Positions 11,933-24,000 of a DNA stretch of 64,000 nt are shown in pieces. The notes under the pieces were generated by a model. It saw only the letters and a list, made by a program, of their open reading frames with translations. It was not told the origin of the DNA and did no database searches. This DNA is from Rhipicephalus microplus (Eukaryota; Arthropoda; Arachnida; Ixodida; Ixodidae). The first letter of the stretch is position 1. Every line of letters begins with the position of its first letter. The position numbers and the translations under genes were made by a program. The stretch lies in the NCBI RefSeq assembly GCF_043290135.1, contig NW_027464601.1:4262001-4326000 (forward strand), given 5' to 3'.

Positions 11933-12102
11933 TGGAGTCTTGGTTTCGAAGACCTTTATTAGGCCCGAGGAACCGCCAGCCGACAGCTGAGATAAACGAA
12001 CCAAGATGATGATGCTACGTGACAACGATGATGATGCATGAGCAACACATGATAATGATGATAATGTACAGATGAAGGGGATTGGCATACTAAATGCCCA
12101 CA
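11933..12102 (-). repeat. E1 3' LTR
   Basis: 170 bp, matching 17096-17265 apart from two substitutions (near 11947 and 12078). On the minus strand it contains CCTAATAAAGG, a probable polyadenylation signal, close to its end. Confidence 0.9.
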
Positions 12103-12145
12103 CTAATGCCCCCCACGTGAAAGCGGCCAGCCTGGCCGCGGCAAG

Positions 12146-15100
12146 TCAAGGGGACAAAGTACGTCGCATGAAGGGCTTCATACGGGAGACATGGACGACC
12201 TCAGTAGTTCGATAACGGCGATCAGCTGGGGCTACAAGTGGCGTCACGCGATAATTCACTGGTGAAGTTTTTTCAAGAACTGTGTACGGCCCGATAAACC
12301 GTGGCTGGAATTTGTCGCACAAACCAGGTGTGCGAATAGGCGTCAAAAGAAGCACTTCGTCTCCAGGTTGAAAGGATACAGCACGATGGGATTCATCATG
12401 AACCAGCTTTCTGTCTTGCTGTCGGGCTTCAGTGTTTATACGAGCACGCTGGCGGCTCTCTGCGAGCCGTAAAATGTATTCCTCTGAAGAGGATGGAGAT
12501 GAATTCACATGGCAGGTAAAGAAAGAGACGTCCAGGAGAGAAGTAGGGGAGCGTCCATAAACTAGGTAAAATGGTGAGTAGCCGGTTGTCCGCTGAATAG
12601 CCGTATTGTAGGCGAAAGTGACGAATGGTAGGACTACATCCCAGTTCTTGTGGTCTGGTTGAATGTAGGCGGCGATCATGCCAGAAAGAGTGCGGTGAAA
12701 TCGTTCAGTGAGGCCGTTAGTTTGAGGATGATAACTAGAGGCAGTCTTGTGAGTTGTGCCAGAAGCGCGAAGAAGTTCGTTCACTAGTTGTGAAAGGAAG
12801 GCCCTTCCACGGTCACTGAGCAATACACGTGGAGCACCATGACGCAGTATAATGGCTCGGAGGATGAAATCGGCAATTTCCGAAGCTGAACCGGTAGTGA
12901 CGGATGCCGTCTCGGCGTAGCGCGTCAAATGGTCAACGGCTGTTACTATCCATCGGTTTCCAGCAGCACTGACTGGAAGGGGGCCATAAAGATCGATGCC
13001 TACAACTTCGAAGGGTGTGGCTGGGCACGGAAGAGGCTGTAGTGTACCGGCTGGAGCAGATGTGGGTAGTTTTCTAGATTGACAGGTAGTGCAGGACCCA
13101 ACGTACCGAGCTACACTAGTGGTAATACCTGGCCAATAAAACCGACTTCGAAGGCGATCGTAGGTTTTGTGATAACCAAGGTGACCTGCTGTCGGATGGT
13201 CATGAAGTGCTCTGAGGACTTCGGACCGAAGCGATCGGGGTAGAACGGGGACCCAGCGCTGACCGTCAGGATGGTAAATTTTGTGGTACAGCACCGAGTT
13301 GTCCAGCTTAAACTGCGAGAGTTGGCGACGGAGCCTCGCATTAGGTGGACGGGAACTGCCAGTGAGGTAGCCTATAATACGTCGACAGTATGGGTCAGCC
13401 AGCTGTCGAGAAGAAAAATCGTGCGGGTCGTCCGAAGGCAGCTGGTCCATAGAGGCGAGAGAGGAAACCGCCGTAGACGTGGTCTCCGAGGGCGTGTTGT
13501 GCAAAGTGATTGCGGAAACGCTGAGGGGAGCCGCTGGTAGTGGGCAGCGAGAGAGAGCATCGGCGTCGCTATGCTTTCTGCCACACTTGTATACGATGTC
13601 AAAATCATATTCTTGTAGGCGTAGAATCCAGCGGCCGAGGCGTCCCGACAAGTTCTTGAGTGTCGAAAGCCAACATAAAGCATGGTGGTCGGTCACGATG
13701 GTGAAATGGCGGCCATGAAGATAGGGACGAAATTTCTGTACTGACCAAACGATGGCGAGGCACTCCTTCTCGGTGATCGTGTAGTTCCTCTCGGCTGCGG
13801 AGATGACGCGGCTGGCGTACGCAACGACTCGCTCTCGCGAAGAGTTGTCGCGCTGGAGGAGCACGGCTCCTAAACCGTGGCCGCTAGCGTCTGTATGGAG
13901 GAAGGTCGGTGCACCATCGTGAATGTGAGAAAGTACAGGATTGGTCGTGAGGGCACTCTTCAATTTGTCGAAAGCCGATTCACATTCCTGAGACCACTGA
14001 AAGGGCGTACCAGAAGCAAGTAGCTTATGTAGTGGTGCGGCTATGGAGGCAAAGTTTTGTATGAATCGCCGAAAGTAAGAGGCGAGACCAAGGAAACTTC
14101 GCAAATCTTTCGGCTTGTCAGGGCGAGGGAATCGAAGCACCGCAGCAGTTTTCTCAGGGTCTGGACGAATTCCGTCCTTGCTCACAACATGACCGAGGAC
14201 CTTGATAGATATGCTGGCGAAATGGCACTTCTTGGTGTTAATTTGAAGACCAGCGCCCGCAAGGCAAGTCAGGACCTCGTCCAAGCGTTGCAGATGTTGA
14301 GGAAACCTCGATGAAAATACAACAATGTCATCGAGGTAACATAGGCAAGTCTTTCATTTCAGGCCACGCAGTACGGTGTCAATCAAGCGCTCAAAAGTTG
14401 CGGGCGCATTGCATAGACCAAACGGCATAACATTGAATTCGTATAGGCCGTCCGGGGTTGCAAACGCAGTTTTTCCTTTGTCCTCTTCGTGCATGGGGAT
14501 TTGCCAATAGCCGGAACGCAAGTCGAGGCTTGAAAAGAATTCAGCACCTTGTAAAGAATCGAGGGCGTCGTCGATACGTGGCATGGGGTATACGTCCTTC
14601 CTAGTGATCTTATTGAGTGCTCGGTAATCGACGCAAAATCGTACGGAACCGTCTTTTTTACGCACCAGAACCACTGAAGACGACCAAGGACTGGTTGAGG
14701 GTCGGATTATCTCCCGTTGCAGCATATCGTCTACGTTTTCCTCAATGATTTTTAGTTCGGCTAGGGAGACGCGGTACGGACGACGATGCACAATGGATGT
14801 TCCGTCGGTCTGAATACGATGTGCTGTAGCAGTTGTCTGACCCAGGCTGGATGAATGAACGTCAAAAGAGTTTGCATGCTTTTGCAACAAATCAAGCAGC
14901 TGCTGCTTCTGTGAGTCTGTCAAGTCCTTGTTGATGGCTGCTGTAAAGGCCGAGGAAGCAGCATGATCTCCAGGATGGCCTTTAGAGGAGGCTGGGGTAA
15001 GAGGCACGACGCACACAGGCTCCAGATCGGCAACGCAGGCGACAGTAGTGCCCCGCGGCAGTAAAATTTTATCTGGTGTGGTGTTCGTAGCAGCGAGGAC

Positions 15101-15706
15101 AGCTGATCCATCGTTGAAGCGAGCCACACCTGATGCGAGAGCTATGCCTTTATTAAGGCAACGGGGCGATGGAGTAACCAAAATGTCACCAGAGTCGACG
15201 TCGTTGGACAAAACTGTGACTAATTGATGTTCGTTCGGGGGTAACTCGATGTCTACAGCAGCGATGAGTCGAAGTGGCCTGTAGGTTTCGTCACTAAGCA
15301 AGTGGTCTGTGTCAGTAAGATGGACGACACGTTGTGCACAACAAATAGCCGCGGAAGCAGACGAAAGAAAGTCCCAGCCTAAAATGAGTTCGTGGGAGCA
15401 CGGGGATAGCACAGCGAATTGTATGTGATGAAGAATGTCGTCGATTAGCACACGGGCAGTACAGAGAGCGGAAGGGCGAATCATCGTTCCCTGGGCTGTA
15501 ACCAGTGTTGGTCCATCATAAGGCGTCGTGACTTTTCGAAGACGGGTACACAAATCAGCACGAATAATAGCAAACCCAGCCCCAGTGTCCACCAAAGCAT
15601 CAACGTCTACTCCCTCAACTGAGACTGCAATCATATTGTAAGGGCGCGCTGGAGGAATTGGAGTACTGTGTAGGAATGCAGTTTGTCCTCCAAAAACTGC
15701 ATTGCT
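12146..15706 (-). pseudogene. pol: E1 pol: protease, RT, RNase H, integrase, one nonsense codon
   Basis: The pol frame opens at the frameshift site (-1 to gag); the first methionine is at 15634. Aspartic protease: LVDTGAG near residues 14-20 after that methionine. Reverse transcriptase: FCVDYRALNKIT, DLRSGYWQI and MPFGLCNAPATFERL. A TGA at 14354-14356 interrupts the frame where the related E2 has Trp; the same frame then runs through CYLDD and on to the end, so a single nonsense mutation separates the two open parts. RNase H: HTDASGHGLGAVL, then TITEKECLAIVW and TDHHAL. Integrase: an HPTAGH...CTTCQ zinc-binding part, then catalytic residues in VVGIDLYGP, LLSDRGRAF and YHPQTNGLTERF. A GPY-type C-terminal motif (IGPYTVL) follows. 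Otherwise full length for the family. Confidence 0.9.
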
Positions 15707-15715
15707 CAGTTTTCC
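15675..15715 (-). promoter_or_regulatory. candidate -1 frameshift signal, E1 gag/pol
   Basis: On the minus strand GGAAAAC (15715-15709) is read by gag as G-GAA-AAC and is followed at once by the gag stop TGA (15708-15706). Five bases further on, a 10-bp perfect stem, AATGCAGTTT/AAACTGCATT, encloses a 9-base loop containing GGAGG (15703-15675). The pol frame is -1 relative to gag and is open across the heptamer. The layout (slippery heptamer, 5-7-base spacer, stem-loop) is the classic one for -1 ribosomal frameshifting. The heptamer itself is not a fully canonical X-XXY-YYZ; it resembles the known G-GAU-UUA type. Confidence 0.7.
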
Positions 15716-17082
15716 GGACGCCGATCAGAAGCGAGGGAAGCAGGCTGAAGAGGAGAAGAGGAGCGACGGTAGGGCGATGGTGAACGGCGTCTGGTTGATC
15801 GAAGACTACTGCGCAGTTCACCGGATGCTGGCGGAGATGGAGACCGACGCGGCGGTGACGAATAACGCCGGCCCTGGTACAAGGCTCCTGCGATATAGTC
15901 TCGTTGGCGTATGTCGTACCCTCGGCGCTCATCTTGCTGGCGCTTGCGGCAAAAGCGTGAAATGTGACCACGATAGCCGCAATAATAGCACGTAGGGCGA
16001 GTCGATCGATAAGGAGGGTGGTAGCTTGTGTTAGATGCACCGGGAGAGAGAGCAGTGAGAGGGACAGATGATGGCTCAGGCGGTGGTGATGCAAAGCTCG
16101 TGGGAAAGCTTCTGGGAGGTGCGGCAGCAACCGACGCGTACGTTTGTGGTGGCGACGTCGAGCTGACGGTGCCTGATGGTGCGGCGACGGCATGCGAGAA
16201 CGATGGGAGAGTACGATCGAATGTGGGCTGCAGGTGGGCCATATGGGTCATGGACGTAAGCTCCTCCCTAATGACATCCCGCAATGACGTTGAAGAAGGC
16301 TGAATGGTACATACTGAAGGTAGTGTGAATCCCATTGATTCTAATTATTCGCGTATTATCACCCTTATCGTTTCTCGTAGGTTTGGATCAGTCGTAATAC
16401 GGGCCGCGTCACTGTCCGGTTGTAGGCGCATCGACTCAAGTTCTTCGAGGCGCTGACAGGTTGTCGCAACGTCAGCAACGGTAGCCGGATTCTGGATTGC
16501 AAGGGCATTGAATGCGACGGGTCCAATGCCCTTAAGAAGCTGGCGTACCTTGTCTGACTCTGTCATTGGGGTGTCAACCCGTCGGCAAAGTGAAAGGACA
16601 TCCTCGATGTAGGATGTATACGACTTCCCGATGTGCTGTTTCCGAGTCGCAAGAGCTTTCTTTGCGAGAGCTGAACGGACAGCCGGTGTGCCAAAGACAT
16701 GGCGAAGCTGATCTTTGAAGGCTGAACAGTCGGGGATGTCCATGAAGTGGTTGAGGAACCACGTCTTCGCGACACCCGTGAGGTAGAATGACACGTAAGC
16801 GAGTTTGTAGGTGTTATCCCACCGGTTAGCAGTGCCGACCCGTTCGAAATCGTCCAGCCATTCCTCCACATCTTCCCCGCGCATACCAGCGAAGGGATGG
16901 GGCTCACGCTGGAGGCTGTTAATGACGTGAAAAGGCGCGGCACGCGGTGGCGGAGTGGGAACGGCTGCAGCACCGACCTCTTCTTGGTGCGACATATTTC
17001 CGGACACCTGGCCCAAGCGGCGACCTGAACGTAGCTCCAGGGGGTAGAGTGGTCGAGAGGATGGCGGGGGATCCAACAGCAC
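15706..17082 (-). pseudogene. gag: E1 gag with one in-frame stop
   Basis: Capsid/nucleocapsid polyprotein of E1. The first part has the gypsy Gag features EEWLDDFERV and AKTWFLNHF, followed by helical capsid sequence. The second part has a zinc knuckle Cys-x2-Cys-x4-His-x4-Cys (CYYCGYRGHISRFC) and an Arg/Ser/Pro-rich tail. A TAA at 16345-16347 interrupts it, but the frame before and after is the same, so this is one gene with a nonsense mutation rather than two genes. The methionine at 17082 lies inside the primer-site region. MSHQEEV at about 16995 is the more likely start, as the related gag of E2 starts about 70 bases from its LTR. The gene ends exactly at the GGAAAAC-stop junction discussed under the frameshift site. 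Confidence 0.85.
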
Positions 17083-17095
17083 GCTCCACCACGTA

Positions 17096-17265
17096 TGGAG
17101 TCTTGGTTTGGAAGACCTTTATTAGGCCCGAGGAACCGCCAGCCGACAGCTGAGATAAACGAACCAAGATGATGATGCTACGTGACAACGATGATGATGC
17201 ATGAGCAACACATGATAATGATGATAATGTACAGATGAAGAGGATTGGCATACTAAATGCCCACA
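17096..17265 (-). repeat. E1 5' LTR
   Basis: 170-bp partner of 11933-12102. It is expected to hold the promoter for E1 transcription on the minus strand. The inner edge is followed by spacer TACG and the primer-site core TGGTGGAG. Confidence 0.9.
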
Positions 17266-20026
17266 ATAGAAATATGATTGATTCCCAAGCCATCCGTTGC
17301 CCACAAAGTTTTCGGTGTGTGGACGTACTATTTGTTTACGCCGCTGCTTCTCTTCATATATACAACAGAGGTCTCCAACTCAGTTTAAAAACGGGTCACG
17401 AAAAGTGACTCCCACAAAGCCCTCACTCACCTGACGGCCAGAGCGAAGTGGAGGAGAGGGATAACCTGCTAATGTGAGCTAACGTTGCCAAATAAAGAAG
17501 TCGTTTTTCGTAGAAATAGGTCATTTCTTAAGAGGCGTCATGTGAGGATCCCAATAGCAACATATTATTGCGGGTCTTCTAAGTGACCAAACTTTGGAAG
17601 CTAAGTAAATATTTTCACGGCCATGTATCAACATATGGTGGCCGATAGGATGGCCCACGAGAACAAAAAAGAATGTTTCAGCCCAGTCATGATTGGGCAG
17701 TAAATGAATGCAAATATCAAGAAAATGAAAAAAAAAAACAGATGAGGATAGCCCTCTTGGGTCAGCGGATTGCTAGCGAGAGCTCCACGCGTCACCTGCA
17801 TGAGACACCCTGTATACACGATGACTGATAATAACTCAGGGTCAATTGCTCCCTAGGCAGCCTACCATAAGGCTTGTTGTTTGCGTGAGTCGTTCATGTG
17901 GGTGGCCAGCCTCACAAAAAGAGGTCTGTAGTGTTATCTGCTTTTGCATGAACATTCACGGAGTTAAGCTAACAAGAACAATAGCTTCACCTGTGTACCA
18001 AGGTATGCATGAAAACATCTCACTCAATGCCTATGTATATCAGTCGTTCGTAGTACTAGCGTGAGGAACAGCGCTATAGAAAAAGTAACGAATCACAATG
18101 AATTGCTATTCGTTTTACGAGGCAGAGTGAGCTGCAGTTCTGAACGATTGAACCAAGCTGTAAATAAATAATTATTTAGTTATTACTAAAGTAACAATAT
18201 GTTCATTTCTAGAGGAGATGCTACGAGGGCAATCGCTCGAAGCGATGAGATCAACCGGTGCTTGCAGCCCCCGCAAAATTATGTAGCAGTATGGTGAATT
18301 CTCGCACCGCGTTTAGAGCCAGTATCTCATAGGCCGCATATAACAGGAAAAGTGACCATCGGCTTTGAAAAGACGGGAAGTTAACAAATTCTACGACTTC
18401 ATAGAAGAAACGGAACATTAGGTAAAGTAGGACAGTGTATTTAGGTGTAACTAGAAGGTACATCGTATTTATTACAGCTATAAGGACTGAACTGAAAGTA
18501 ACTGCAAATTATATATGTAATTTTACAACTCAACAGAAACTCTTGAATAGGAGTATATATGGGTAAGTTTAAATTACCTTAAGTTACTTTGTAATCTAGA
18601 AGCAAGTATTAAACAAAAAAATAATGAATAGTTAGAAAACTACTCGGCTAAATGGCTACACCTCATGTCTTCCGCGATCGAATCATTAGGCGGATGCATT
18701 AAGGACCTGGTGGGTTACAAACATTACAGGTCACTGACTGCTCGACAGAGTGACCACGGGAGGAGGTACACACTTTATGTGCTAACATTAGCCTCTTCAC
18801 ACTAATTAAACCCTGCTTCGGAAGCGCACGAAAAGACGACGCGTTCACATGCTGCTTTGGCGATCGCCATAATGTGGACACCCTTGAAGGGTTCTTGCCA
18901 CCGCTGTTATTTTTCGTGCCGACTTCAAATCGGTAAGATAACGCATTACCTTGTACTTTATACGTAGGAGTAAAAACTTATGACCGCTGCCGACGGGCTT
19001 GGCAAATGCACACAATAGCCAGCCCCGTCGCACGCAAGGTGCAAGTGATAGGATCGCCCCACATCCGAGGCCCAGTGGCGTAGCCAAGGGGTCGCGGATC
19101 TCTTTCCCCACATTTTTTTTCTCGCCAGTGTATACAGATAAAAAAATGACTAAACAAATAAATTCCCCTCCAGCTTCCAAACAAAAAAAATCAGCCTAAA
19201 CCACTGGCGAGGCCCACCATGGAAAATGGCGTGGCCGTCTTTAGTTGGGTGACGCAGCAATAAGGGTCGACAGGGGCAACTGCAGGAAGGAGGGGAGCAG
19301 CGTTAGCGGGGAAGCGCTTGCGAACTTCGATTTTAGAAGGGTGCCGTCGTGAGCACAATTTCCACAGACCTCAGTAGATGGCTGGTATACGTGCGGTGCC
19401 CTCACCGCTTACTCCTCATTAGAACGGCAAACAGCTCGAAAACTTCTTAAGTCTCTGGAGCCGCCGTATTCTCTTACGCCAGCGTTCCGTAGAGTTTAAG
19501 GAAGATTCTACCCTTAAGGAGAGATCTGATAGCCCATGCTTTATATAACATACGAGTTTGTTGTGATCACATTCATTAATTCTTCAGTGCGACACTATGT
19601 CACTGAACATGGGACGTTGTTGTAACCACGGCGGCAACCCCATAGACAAACTTTCTCTTGAAGAGTCGCCATATTTGCTAATAAATAACCTTTATAAACT
19701 TTGTTCTTCTTCCAAAACTGCTTCTCATATCAAGGTACGCTTGTAGAAAGGGTCTAGTCCTGCTGGAACTAACAGTCAAATAACCAAGGTAACGATTTCA
19801 AATAACAAGAGCTAGGAGTAGCAGATAAGAAACAACAAAAAATTGCTCACATAATCTGGTTTTCTTCCGCAGAGCCTAGTGTGTTTTCTCCTTGGCTGTC
19901 TACTGCATAAAGAGGACAAATAAAAGTACGTTTGTCACCTTCATGCCAGGCAGTTCAAATTCACCGAGGAACAATACAGAATGTAACAAAAGAAAAAGAA
20001 GGTTTAAATATATGTGAGAACTTATA
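17266..20026. other. intergenic, no gene recognised
   Basis: Only short frames. AT-rich sequence between about 18065 and 18630 has phrases such as AAAAAGTAACGAAT near one end and AAGTTACTTTGTAAT near the other, which loosely resemble hAT-type MITE ends, but I cannot fix boundaries. Sequence near 19070-19110 contains AGTGGCGTAGCCAAGG. A similar phrase occurs in reverse near 51400, so a dispersed repeat is likely. Confidence 0.4.
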
Positions 20027-20252
20027 TCCGGCGTTTTACGCTCCAAAACCACAATATCATTACGGCAGACACAGCAGTGGAGAGATCCTAAAAGTTTGAC
20101 CTTCTGGTGTTCATTAACGTACACTGGCATCCGACAGTGCACGAGCCTCTAGTATTTCATCTACCTCGGAATGCGAACTCTATGGCTGTTATTGAACCCA
20201 CGACTTTCGGGTCAGAAGCAGAGTACACTAGCCCAGCCACTGTACAGGACAA
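20027..20252 (-). mobile_element. degenerate tRNA-headed SINE
   Basis: Minus-strand copy: CGTTTTACGCTCCAAAACCA at its 3' side corresponds to the SINE tail, TTGAACCCACGACTTTCGG to the B-box area, and CACTAGCCCAGCCACTG to the head. Strongly diverged. The CTTTCGGGTCAGA variant is shared with the copy at 46553-46782, suggesting a common subfamily. Confidence 0.65.
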
Positions 20253-20649
20253 ATATGTGTTCATTCTTCATCATATATGTGATGTTAATATCATTTGAGC
20301 TAACACAAGCCGACACGAAGAAATTCAATTTCATTTCAAAGAAATGCCCCAGTGCGTGCTGACCTTGACTGCTGCGGCTGTCTCGCCAAATTGCTCACAC
20401 TAAGTTGCAAGGTGCCGGTGCCACATTTCAGTGAGGACCCCCGTTATACAAAAAAGAGGGAAAAGCGCGCATGTGGTAACTTGACGAAGTGGTTGAGTCT
20501 GTGCTGAATGTCGAAAAGAATAGAAACTATATTTCTGCGCGTCTCACATAAACTCAACCGCTAACAGGTACAGTCAAGGCTGCAGTCGTCAGACTCTGCA
20601 ATTAGCATGCAAGCATTGCACGTGCAGTTTCGTCGTTCTCATGCTTGCA
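20253..20649. other. no gene recognised
   Basis: No supported feature; flank of the nested insertion. Confidence 0.4.
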
Positions 20650-20869
20650 TATACTCCGTTTCATAGAGCCCCGCCGTGGTGGTCTAGTGGCTAAGGTACT
20701 CGGTAGCTGACCCGCAGGTCGCGGGATTGAATTCTGGCTGCGGTGGTTGCATTTCCGATGGAGGCGGAAATGTTGTAGGCACGTGCGCTCAGGTTTGGGT
20801 GCACGTTAAAGAACACCAGGTGGTCGAAATTTCCGGAGCCTTTGACTACGGCGTCTATCATAACAATAT

Positions 20870-21010
20870 TGTTACGTGAAGGAGACTTACTCAGAGGGGT
20901 AGTCACCGATGTATTTACAGACGGTTAGGCGAGCAGCGCCAGCCACACAGATTAGCTCGTGCCAGTCTATCTGCTTCGTCTTCTTCAGCTCCATGCACTG
21001 GCACGTAGCA
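20870..21010 (-). repeat. E2 3' LTR
   Basis: 141 bp, starting TGTTACGTGAAGG on the plus strand and ending CACGTAGCA. Matches 25814-25954 except for two bases. Confidence 0.9.
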
Positions 21011-21044
21011 TGACCCCCGGCGGCGGAGGCACCGTCCCGGTGCT

Positions 21045-24000
21045 TTAAAGGTCGTTATCTGACGCATTATTGTAGGGCTTGATCCGCGAGACGTGTACGA
21101 TATCACTGGGCCGCATAGTAGATGATGATGGGCAGATGGGGCTGATCTCGTAGGTGACAGGTGTTACTTGACGCAATATACGATAGGGTCCCGTGTAATG
21201 AGACAGAAGTTTTTCGGATAGGCCCAGCCGACGATGAGGGGACCAGAGTAAAACGAGGGTACCGGGAGCGAAATTTACGTCTCTATGTTCCGCATCGTAC
21301 CGACGGCATTGGTTGGTTTGCGACGCCATCAGCCGAGCGCGAGCGAGCTGACGGGCATGATCGGCTCGCGCAATCGCGTCGCGGGCATACTCGCTGGTGG
21401 ACGAGGTGTGAGCTGAGATGACTGTGTCCAGTGGTAAAGTCGGCTCTCTTCCGTACAATAAGTAGAACGGCGAAAAGCCCGCTGTGTCGTGACGGGATGA
21501 ATTATACGCGAAAGTTGCGTAGGGTAAAGCAAGGTCCCAGTCTCGGTGGTCGGGCGACACGTACATAGCGAGCATATTTGTTAAAGTGCGGTTAAATCGT
21601 TCCGTAAGGCCGTTTGTTTGAGGGTGGTAAGCGGTTGTCAGTGTGTGTTGCGTCGAACAAGAACGCAGAATGTCGGCGATGACTTGGGATAAAAATGTAC
21701 GGCCACGGTCTGTGAGAAGCTGTCTCGGTGCACCGTGAATCAATATAACGTCCCGTAACAAGAAGTCAGCGACGTCGGTTGCACAGCTGGTCGGTAGAGC
21801 TCGCGTAATAGCGTAGCGTGTAGCGTAGTCTGTGATAACGGCTATCCATTTGTTTCCCAATGTTGATGTGGGAAAAGGACCAAGCAGGTCTAACCCAACA
21901 CGGTAAAATGGTTCCGCGGGTATGTCAATTGGTTGAAGATGGCCAGCGGGTAGCAGCGATGGAGTCTTACGACGTTGGCATAGGTCACATGTGGCGACGT
22001 ATCGGCGTACCGAACGAGCAAGGCCTGGCCAGAAAAAACGGCGCCGGACGCGCTCGTACGTGCGGGATACGCCAAGGTGTCCAGCCGTGGGAGCGTCGTG
22101 AAGTTCGGTGAGAACACAGCGGCGCAAATGCTTAGGCACAACAATGAGAAGGTCGGGCCCGTCTAGTCGGAAATTGCGACGGTATAGCACACCCTTTTGA
22201 ATGACAAAGTAGCGGACGAAAGCATCATTTGTGGAGGATTCCATACGGCTGATGATGTCAAGCAGCTCTGGATCACGCTTCTGTTCTTCCCCAATATTAA
22301 GGAAGTCGGACACTGACAAGATAGAGTTCTCCGTGGGCTCGTCAGTGTCCTCAGGATCGTCGACAGGGTACCGGGAGAGGCAATCGGCATCACGGTGTAG
22401 GTGGCCAGATTTGTAGACCACCGAATAGGAAAACTCTTGCAGGCGCAAAGCCCAGCGACCAAGGCGGCCTGATGGATCTTTCAGAGAGTTCAGCCAGCAG
22501 AGTGCGTGGTGGTCGGTAACTACCGAAAATGGGCGTCCGTATAGATAAGGTCGAAATTTCGCTACCGCCCATACAAGAGCCAAGCACTCACGCTCTGTTA
22601 TCGAATAGTTACGTTCAGGGGCGGATAGGAGGCGGCTGGCATATGCAATAACGCAATCATGGCCATGTTGTTTCTGAGCCAGCACTGCACCAATGCCATG
22701 CCCACTTGCATCTGTACGGATTTCCGTAGGGGCAGCAGGGTTGAAGTGTGCCAGAATCGGAGGGGTAGTGAGAAGAGCGACGAGAGTCGAGAACGCAGAA
22801 GCCTCTTCGGAGCCCCATGAAAACGGGACTTCTTTCTTGAGGAGCTGCGTAAGCGCCCTCGATATGTGCGCAAAATTTTTCACGAAGCGTCGGAAGTAGG
22901 AGCATAGTCCGATAAAGCTGCGTACATCCTTCGCAGATCGTGGTACAGGAAAGTTTTTGACGGCGCTGATTTTTGCCGGGTCTGGTTGTACACCGTTGGC
23001 GTCTACTAAATGGCCAAGCACTGTGATTTGATGGCGTCTAAAGTGACATTTGGACGAGTTGAGCTGCAGGCCCGCGCGACGGAAGATTCCCAGGATGGCT
23101 GAGAGGCGCTCTATGTGAGTTTCAAACGTTGGTGAAAAGACGATGACGTCGTCCAAGTAGCACAAACATGTGGACCATTTGAATCCTCTGAGCAGGGAGT
23201 CCATCATTCGTTCGAAGGTGGCTGGAGCGTTACAAAGGCCGAAGGGCATGACCTTGAACTGATATAGGCCATCGGGGATGCCGTCTTTTCACGGTCCATT
23301 TCATCTACCTCTATCTGCCAGTAGCCGGAACGAAGGTCTATGGAGGAAAAATAGTGGGACCCATAGAGGCAATCAAGCGCATCATCTATTCGTGGCAGAG
23401 GGTAGACGTCTTTTTTGGTAATTTTGTTTAGGTGTCGATAATCCACACAGAAACGCCATGCACCGTCTTTCTTGCGGACTAGCACTACAGGAGAAGCCCA
23501 AGGACTGCAAGATGGCTCAATGATGTCCTTGGCGAGCATTTTGTCGACCTCACTTTGGATGATGTGACGCTCGGCCGCCGACACCCGATATGGGCGCCTA
23601 TGAATAGGATGCTCATTACCAGTGTTTATGCGGTGGCTCATACCGGTAGCTTTCCCCAACGGACGGCCGCTGATGTCAAATACGTCGATGTAGGACAGCA
23701 GAACCCGGTGGAGCTCATCAGTCTGCTGCGGTGTTAAGTTGGAAGCGATCATCGAAGTAATAGCGCTGTCGGAGCAAGTGGCAGACTGATGTGGAGCGTG
23801 GGGTTCAGAAGGGGCGGCCATCGCGAAAACATCTACCGCATTGTCTTCTAAGGTGCAGAGCAACGCTAAAGACATCCCTTGCGGCAAAACTTGAGGTGTC
23901 AAGCTAAAGTTGACAACTGGGAGGCACGTAGAATTTCCTGCGACGGACAGAATGGTGTGCGGTAATGTAATGCCACGGCTTATGAGAACATCGGTGATAG

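Larger units (their letters stand above)
11933..17265 (-). mobile_element. Ty3/gypsy LTR retrotransposon E1
   Basis: A 5.33-kb element with two 170-bp LTRs starting TG and ending CA in its own orientation. The LTRs differ at only two positions that I can see. On the minus strand, a 4-base spacer follows the 5' LTR and then TGGTGGAG (17091-17084), a probable tRNA primer site. A G-rich stretch (CGTGGGGGG) precedes the 3' LTR as the polypurine tract. Gag and pol are in the usual order protease, reverse transcriptase, RNase H, integrase. Two in-frame stop codons break it (16345-16347 in gag and 14354-14356 in reverse transcriptase), so this copy cannot act on its own. No target duplication is visible: the outer flanks are TTTTT on the left and ATAGA on the right. 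Confidence 0.9.

Noticed and set aside
12146..17082. A retroviral (env-bearing) provirus
   Set aside because: E1 has only gag and pol between LTRs; the space after integrase is too short for an envelope gene. The same holds for E2 and E3.
17266..17300. Target duplication for E1 using ATGATTGATTC against ATGACTGATTC on the left
   Set aside because: The phrases do not abut the LTR ends and differ, so they are not a convincing duplication.
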